A stretch of DNA of 11,908 nucleotides from Cladophialophora immunda (lineage: Eukaryota > Ascomycota > Eurotiomycetes > Chaetothyriales > Herpotrichiellaceae), in assembly GCF_000835495.1 (NCBI RefSeq), contig NW_015622570.1, positions 1-11,908 of the forward strand. The letters are read 5' to 3'. The position numbers and the translations under genes were made by a program. Below are positions 8,976 to 11,908 of the stretch, one piece after another (position 1 is the stretch's first letter; every line of letters begins with the position of its first letter). The notes beneath the pieces are model-generated. The model made no database searches and was not told where the DNA came from. It saw nothing but the letters and a program-made list of their open reading frames with translations.

Positions 8976-9063
8976 GGACTGTTTATAGCGTCTTTAGTAC
9001 ACTCGTCAAGGTTACGTGGGTCAATGAGATGAGTGAGGATATAAGTGCTGCATATTAAATGCC

Positions 9064-9086
9064 ATAAAGTTTGTTGACCACTTTAT
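9064..9086. repeat. Short inverted repeat
   Basis: ATAAAGT (9064-9070) and ACTTTAT (9080-9086) are exact reverse complements with a 9-base loop. The stem is AT-rich and weak; a role in 3' end formation is possible but unsupported. Confidence 0.4.
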
Positions 9087-9275
9087 AAACTGCCTAATGC
9101 ACTAACTACCTAATTATTTAAGTAAATTCGCAAAATGAAGATATCACTAAGAGGATTATTAGACGCAAGGTAGACCGCATAGGTCATGCTAGAGTCGGCC
9201 TATTATCTTTCACTTTTCGCCCCTTGCCCTTCTTCAAGGGTTGGATAACCTATGCTTTGGCGCAATATCTAAACA

Positions 9276-9281
9276 AATAAA
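9276..9281 (+). terminator. AATAAA, candidate poly(A) signal
   Basis: A perfect AATAAA lies about 300 bp downstream of the plus-strand broken frame. The distance is long and the motif is common in AT-rich DNA. Confidence 0.2.
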
Positions 9282-9378
9282 GTTTTGCTGCATTCAGAAC
9301 AAAAATCACCCCGTAAGAGTTTTTAACCGTACCTCGCTACTAAATCCCTAAGATTGCCGAGCATCCTAGGTATCAGAC

Positions 9379-10460
9379 TTAGTTTGATGGGGAGATAAGG
9401 AAACGAACACGATTCACTGACTGCTCTCTTAACTGCTTGTCCTGAGTGAACAAAGCAGAAACGTGCGTATTGAACCTCCTGATTTGAAAAGTTAGCCCGA
9501 AACTCCGAGCAAAATTTCGGGCTACCTGCTCACAGTTTGTACAAATCGAGGCGACCCTGGTAGTCTTCTTCCGGAGGAGATTTCGGGACATAAGCATGAT
9601 AGGCAGACAAATACTCTGCGCCGAACCTATTACAGGTCGGCATCCATTGACCGAACTCATCTGTTCAAGGGTTACCATTATGTTAATCGCGCCCCAAGCC
9701 TCAACAAATGCCACTTAGACTTACATTCATTGTGAGCGTAGAAACAGCAGGCATCGAAAATCAAAGAGGTATTCGTGCTAATATCAACTCCTGAGTTTGC
9801 GTACCAGAGATCCCCATGCACCAGTGAAGGTTTGACAGATCTGCCGGCGCTCTCGAGTGGGCGTAATAGACGGGGAATCACCTTGTCAAACAAAACAGGT
9901 ATCAATGTGTCGAACTCTGGATCTGGGCCTTTCGCTGCGAGCTCCAGCTCAAGTGCCCGGCGCATGATGTTGGCGAAATAGGTCTCCCAACTGTCTTCCC
10001 AATGATTCAGTTGAGGTAGGTTGCCATTGTAGGTCGTGATGTGGAAACCGAACTTGCCCGTCGGAGATTGACTATCCTGATGTAAGCGTGCCAGCTGCCC
10101 CGTGAATTCCTCAGGATCAGGCATTTTGTCACTCATTTCCCGATACTCGCATAGAAAGAAATGGGTGTCCGGTGTATTCCGAAATGAACCCCAAGCAATC
10201 GGCTTTGGCACAAAGCCCGATCGTAGACTGTAGATGGCTTTCATGGATTCGAACTCTCCCTGGACCATACATTTGCCTATCTCGTTAGAAAGAATCTTGA
10301 TAAAGAAAGACTTTATGCTCTGCTGATCTCCCAATTCAACATTGATGCGAGCAGTGTTGCTCCAGAAACTGGCCCCGTGCTCTTCAAAAGATATTATTCG
10401 ACATCCCTGAGGAAGCTCGGCGATGATGCTCGCATCCACTCTGATATTCCCGTCATGCAT
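9379..10460 (-). CDS. Fructosamine/ketosamine-3-kinase family protein, three exons
   Basis: Exons are 10460-9725, 9660-9534 and 9478-9379; joined they give 963 bases, 320 residues plus TAA. The first ATG in the open frame is 10460 with A at -3; the frame upstream has no ATG. The family phosphorylates sugar adducts on protein amines (Amadori products) at the 3' hydroxyl, which destabilises them, and acts in the cytosol. Visible motifs are GASFWSNTARI, the Lys of SFFIKI (Lys55), GEFESMKAI, LARLHQDSQSPTGKFGF (123-139), HWEDSWETYF, the catalytic loop HGDLWYAN (His215-Asn222) and FDACCFYAHNEYEFGQW. The last motif spans the first splice junction, and YKLRFNTHVSALF spans the second. Length and motif order match the family and there are no stops, so the gene appears intact. 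The decayed deaminase lies upstream on the same strand. The exact sugar substrate cannot be told. Confidence 0.93.
9479..9533 (-). other. Intron 2 of the fructosamine-kinase gene
   Basis: A 55-base intron with donor GTGAGC (9533-9528), branch site CTAAC (9495-9491) and acceptor CAG ending at 9479. Splicing joins GRLDLYKL to RFNTHVSALF, as conserved in the family; without it a TGA follows at once. Confidence 0.93.
9661..9724 (-). other. Intron 1 of the fructosamine-kinase gene
   Basis: A 64-base intron with donor GTAAGT (9724-9719) and acceptor CAG ending at 9661. Possible branch sites are TTAAC (9686-9682) and GTAAC (9675-9671). Splicing restores the conserved AHNEYEFGQW, whereas reading through gives unrelated residues and a stop. 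Confidence 0.93.
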
Positions 10461-10827
10461 GTTCGGATTTTGTAAAGCGTCGCACTTTCCGCTCGGGAAG
10501 CGCTTAAATGTCAGAAGTTTCTTTTGCGTATCTCCTCGCAAATTTATCAAGCTTATTCAGATGAAAAAAACCCCAGGGGAAATCCTCAGATAATAACGAA
10601 GTTAGTTTTAAATTTGTTCGGAGAAAAGGCCGAGATAACAAATAGAGCGGGTTAGCGTCGTGACACTCTATTGACGTCACTCGGGGGATGATTAACCACT
10701 TAATGTTTCTATTCCGCACAGGATCTCTTTTTTCAAGCGTCGGTTTTACACTCTACTCAAAATTGGCCGAAAGGGCTTTGACTGGGATGAAAGCTCATAA
10801 CCGTTTGCACTATTTACATGCATGTCA
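10461..10827. other. Intergenic region upstream of the kinase gene
   Basis: No gene is supported here. It separates the decayed deaminase from the kinase, both on the minus strand, and should hold the kinase promoter and 5' leader. It contains TGACGTCA at 10672-10679. No clear TATA box was found at a convincing distance. Confidence 0.6.
10672..10679. promoter_or_regulatory. TGACGTCA palindrome (CRE/ATF-type bZIP site)
   Basis: A perfect 8-base CRE palindrome lies 212 bp upstream of the kinase ATG. In ascomycetes such sites are bound by ATF/CREB-type bZIP stress regulators. An exact 8-mer in the right place is suggestive but unproven. Confidence 0.35.
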
Positions 10828-11330
10828 TTATGATTCATGTCCCGCAAGAGAAGCTTTCGAGATTCGTTCGCGCAAATCTTCATCCTCAATTTGCTTCACT
10901 TGGACCCCCGCTTCCTCCAATCGCTGTCTTCCTTCATTCATTTAGGCCAATAAAACTTCCGAGTTCAGTGATGCTGACGTAGATCAGTTTGATCACCTGG
11001 TTTGATTCTAGGATTCTGTCTACGCAGGCGCGATTTCCGCTTACGCGCTTGTTGCACGGCTCCATAGTCGCGCAGAGGATTGTTTGTTTTCCGGCAAACA
11101 ACCCCAACTTGGTCATCTGCGGCATTGTGATTTTCGGCCACTTTGATCAGACGACAGTACTCAGCATGAATAGTACCCAGGTCGCCGGGTCTACAGTATC
11201 ACCAGGCAATTCGAGTGAGTCGCTCGTGGATAATATCTCGCCGATCTCACCCATTGACGAGGACTACTCCAACACAGAATTTCGTCGTTCCAGGCGGTGA
11301 GAGTTGCGCTTTCTCTAGAGCGTCCTCCAT
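10828..11330 (-). pseudogene. Cytidine-deaminase-fold protein (RibD/DRAP-deaminase type), broken
   Basis: From ATG 11330 the minus strand reads MEDALEKAQLSPPGTTKFCV, then GEILSTSDSLELPGDT. The zinc motif His-Ala-Glu is at 11168-11160 (GTIHAEYCRLIKVAENHN), followed by TILCATMEPCNKRVSGNRAC with the two zinc Cys at 11056-11054 and 11026-11024. It ends KLIYVSITELGSFIGLNE, GRQRLEEAGVQVKQIEDEDL and a TAA at 10830-10828. The nine residues between the Cys fit riboflavin-pathway-type deaminases rather than the short CxxC of cytidine deaminases. Frame changes fall near 11250, 11188, 11098 and 11084, each repairable by one base. A duplicated TTCA (10933-10940) makes a 4-base insertion and an early TGA. 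All active-site residues remain, so decay is recent or the sequence has errors. Length, about 165 codons, matches a complete single-domain protein. Confidence 0.85.
10933..10940. repeat. 4-bp tandem duplication (TTCA twice) in the deaminase
   Basis: TTCATTCA reads TGAATGAA in the sense of the gene. Removing one copy joins FIGLNE to GRQRLEEAG, the conserved C-terminal order of the family, so this looks like a slippage insertion that inactivates the frame. Confidence 0.8.
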
Positions 11331-11393
11331 GTAAGCATGGCGGTTGACCAGAGCTATTTTGGGATGCGACAATGATCAAGCTATGATGCGAGG

Positions 11394-11519
11394 TCACGTC
11401 AGAAAGTCAATAGGAATAGTAGAGCCGCCGAACCCGCTTTTGCTTTGAACGCTATCGTGAATCTCAAGATCCGCACCATCCACCGGTCCCCACCTACGGG
11501 GTTCGGACAAATTCTCCAT
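11394..11519 (-). CDS. Small open frame upstream of the deaminase, uncertain
   Basis: ATG 11519 in a good context (CAACATGG) opens 41 codons ending at TGA 11394, with start MENLSEPRRWGPVDGADLEI and end FGGSTIPIDFLT. Composition is plausible for coding but the frame is short and I recognise no family. It sits 63 bp upstream of the deaminase start on the same strand, so it could be an upstream frame, a remnant exon or chance. Confidence 0.2.
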   Translation of the reverse strand: MENLSEPRRWGPVDGADLEIHDSVQSKSGFGGSTIPIDFLT

Positions 11520-11532
11520 GTTGCTAGGACTC

Positions 11533-11563
11533 GATTCCTTGATCGATTAGGTAATCAGGAATC
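11533..11563. repeat. Imperfect inverted repeat
   Basis: GATTCCTTGAT (11533-11543) pairs with ATCAGGAATC (11554-11563) with one bulged base and a 10-base loop. No function is evident. Confidence 0.4.
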
Positions 11564-11580
11564 AATTCTTGTGCGATTCC

Positions 11581-11600
11581 TACTTGTAGTTACTTGTAGA
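11581..11600. repeat. Tandem 10-mer repeat, two copies
   Basis: TACTTGTAGT is followed directly by TACTTGTAGA; nine of ten bases match. This is a short tandem duplication. Confidence 0.7.
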
Positions 11601-11620
11601 AGTTTTGGGAATCCCTCCGG

Positions 11621-11660
11621 ACGGCGACTTCGACGGCGATTTCGTACCACGGCGATTTCG
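11621..11660. repeat. Three direct copies of the 12-mer ACGGCGAYTTCG
   Basis: Copies lie at 11621-11632, 11633-11644 and 11649-11660; the first differs by C for T at one place and a 4-base spacer separates the last. This is a small local repeat in otherwise non-coding sequence. Confidence 0.8.
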
Positions 11661-11908
11661 CTTAGTGCTTGGCAGAAGGATCCCACACCTAATTTAGCTA
11701 GTGTCTATTTTTCCGTGTCATGAATCTATTTCCTGTTGCTATTCCAGACCTCGCCGCCGCCTGACCTCGTCGCCGCATGTTTGTATAGCCAACCTTGGTG
11801 TTGATCTCTCAGTCTTCCTGTGAATTAGGCAGGAAGCCTTGTTGCCTGGCCTCGACTAGCCTAGTAGTCCGTTTGCGCACTCGTTTAAGCCTGCCACTGT
11901 CACTGCCA

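Larger units (their letters stand above)
8976..9378. other. AT-rich intergenic region between convergent genes
   Basis: No gene is seen. The plus-strand broken frame ends at 8975 and the minus-strand kinase gene ends at 9379, so this is where both transcripts would end. It is clearly richer in A and T between about 9040 and 9180 than the flanks. It contains a short inverted repeat (9064-9086) and an AATAAA at 9276-9281 on the plus strand. No clear poly(A) signal for the kinase (TTTATT on the plus strand) was found. Confidence 0.6.
11520..11908. other. Region without a recognisable gene
   Basis: Neither strand shows a recognisable protein. The plus-strand frame from 11445 starts at TTG and has an Arg-rich low-complexity middle that comes from the short direct repeats at 11621-11660, so I do not call it. 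The region also contains a tandem 10-mer (11581-11600) and an imperfect inverted repeat (11533-11563). Confidence 0.5.

Noticed and set aside
8976..9056. Second plus-strand frame just after the broken gene, reading through TVYSVFSTLVKV to a TAA at about 9055
   Set aside because: Only about 40 codons and in a different frame from the coherent 8460-8975 frame; no support beyond openness.
10989..11300. Plus-strand frame with a Ser-rich stretch from ATG 11167, ending at a GTGAGA that looks like a splice donor
   Set aside because: It lies antisense to the deaminase, whose zinc motifs and conserved segments on the minus strand explain the open frame.
1..11908. tRNA or rRNA genes, CRISPR arrays, bacterial operons
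   Set aside because: None seen; introns, retroelement type and gene families point to a fungal nuclear genome.

Overview
The window looks like nuclear DNA of a filamentous ascomycete. Two short introns with canonical fungal signals (GTAAGT or GTGAGC donors, a CTAAC branch site, CAG acceptors) interrupt a fungal-type fructosamine-kinase gene, and a Ty3/gypsy retroelement of the kind common in Pezizomycotina fills the middle. Species cannot be told from the sequence alone.

Layout on the minus strand, read right to left. (1) 11330-10828: a cytidine-deaminase-fold gene of the RibD/DRAP-deaminase type, broken by several small indels, one of them a 4-bp tandem duplication. (2) 10460-9379: an apparently intact fructosamine/ketosamine-3-kinase gene with three exons and a 320-residue product. 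(3) 8250-4868: a decayed Ty3/gypsy pol with reverse transcriptase, RNase H, HHCC/DDE integrase and a GPF module. Gag and protease are not seen. (4) About 4605-903: a second long frame on the same strand as pol, about 1,200 codons, broken by stops and frameshifts. It carries several Cys pairs, a charged middle, a Pro/Gln-rich linker with DPVQ-like repeats and a C-terminal Ulp1-type (C48) cysteine protease domain with a basic helical tail. (5) 902-1: no recognisable gene, with a C22 tract near the left edge.

On the plus strand, 8460-8975 holds a short broken reading frame not recognised as any family. It stays in one frame through three stops, each one C-to-T step from a Gln codon. It lies head-to-head with the truncated 5' end of pol and convergent with the kinase gene.

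The most interesting object is the pol-plus-Ulp1 arrangement. Two explanations compete. One is a gypsy-lineage element with an extra 3' frame in the position where some retroelements carry env. The other is a gypsy fragment lying next to a different Ulp1-bearing element or gene. The lesions are a mixture of C-to-T-type stops and small indels, as expected of old repeats in a fungal genome. The kinase is the only gene here that reads as functional.
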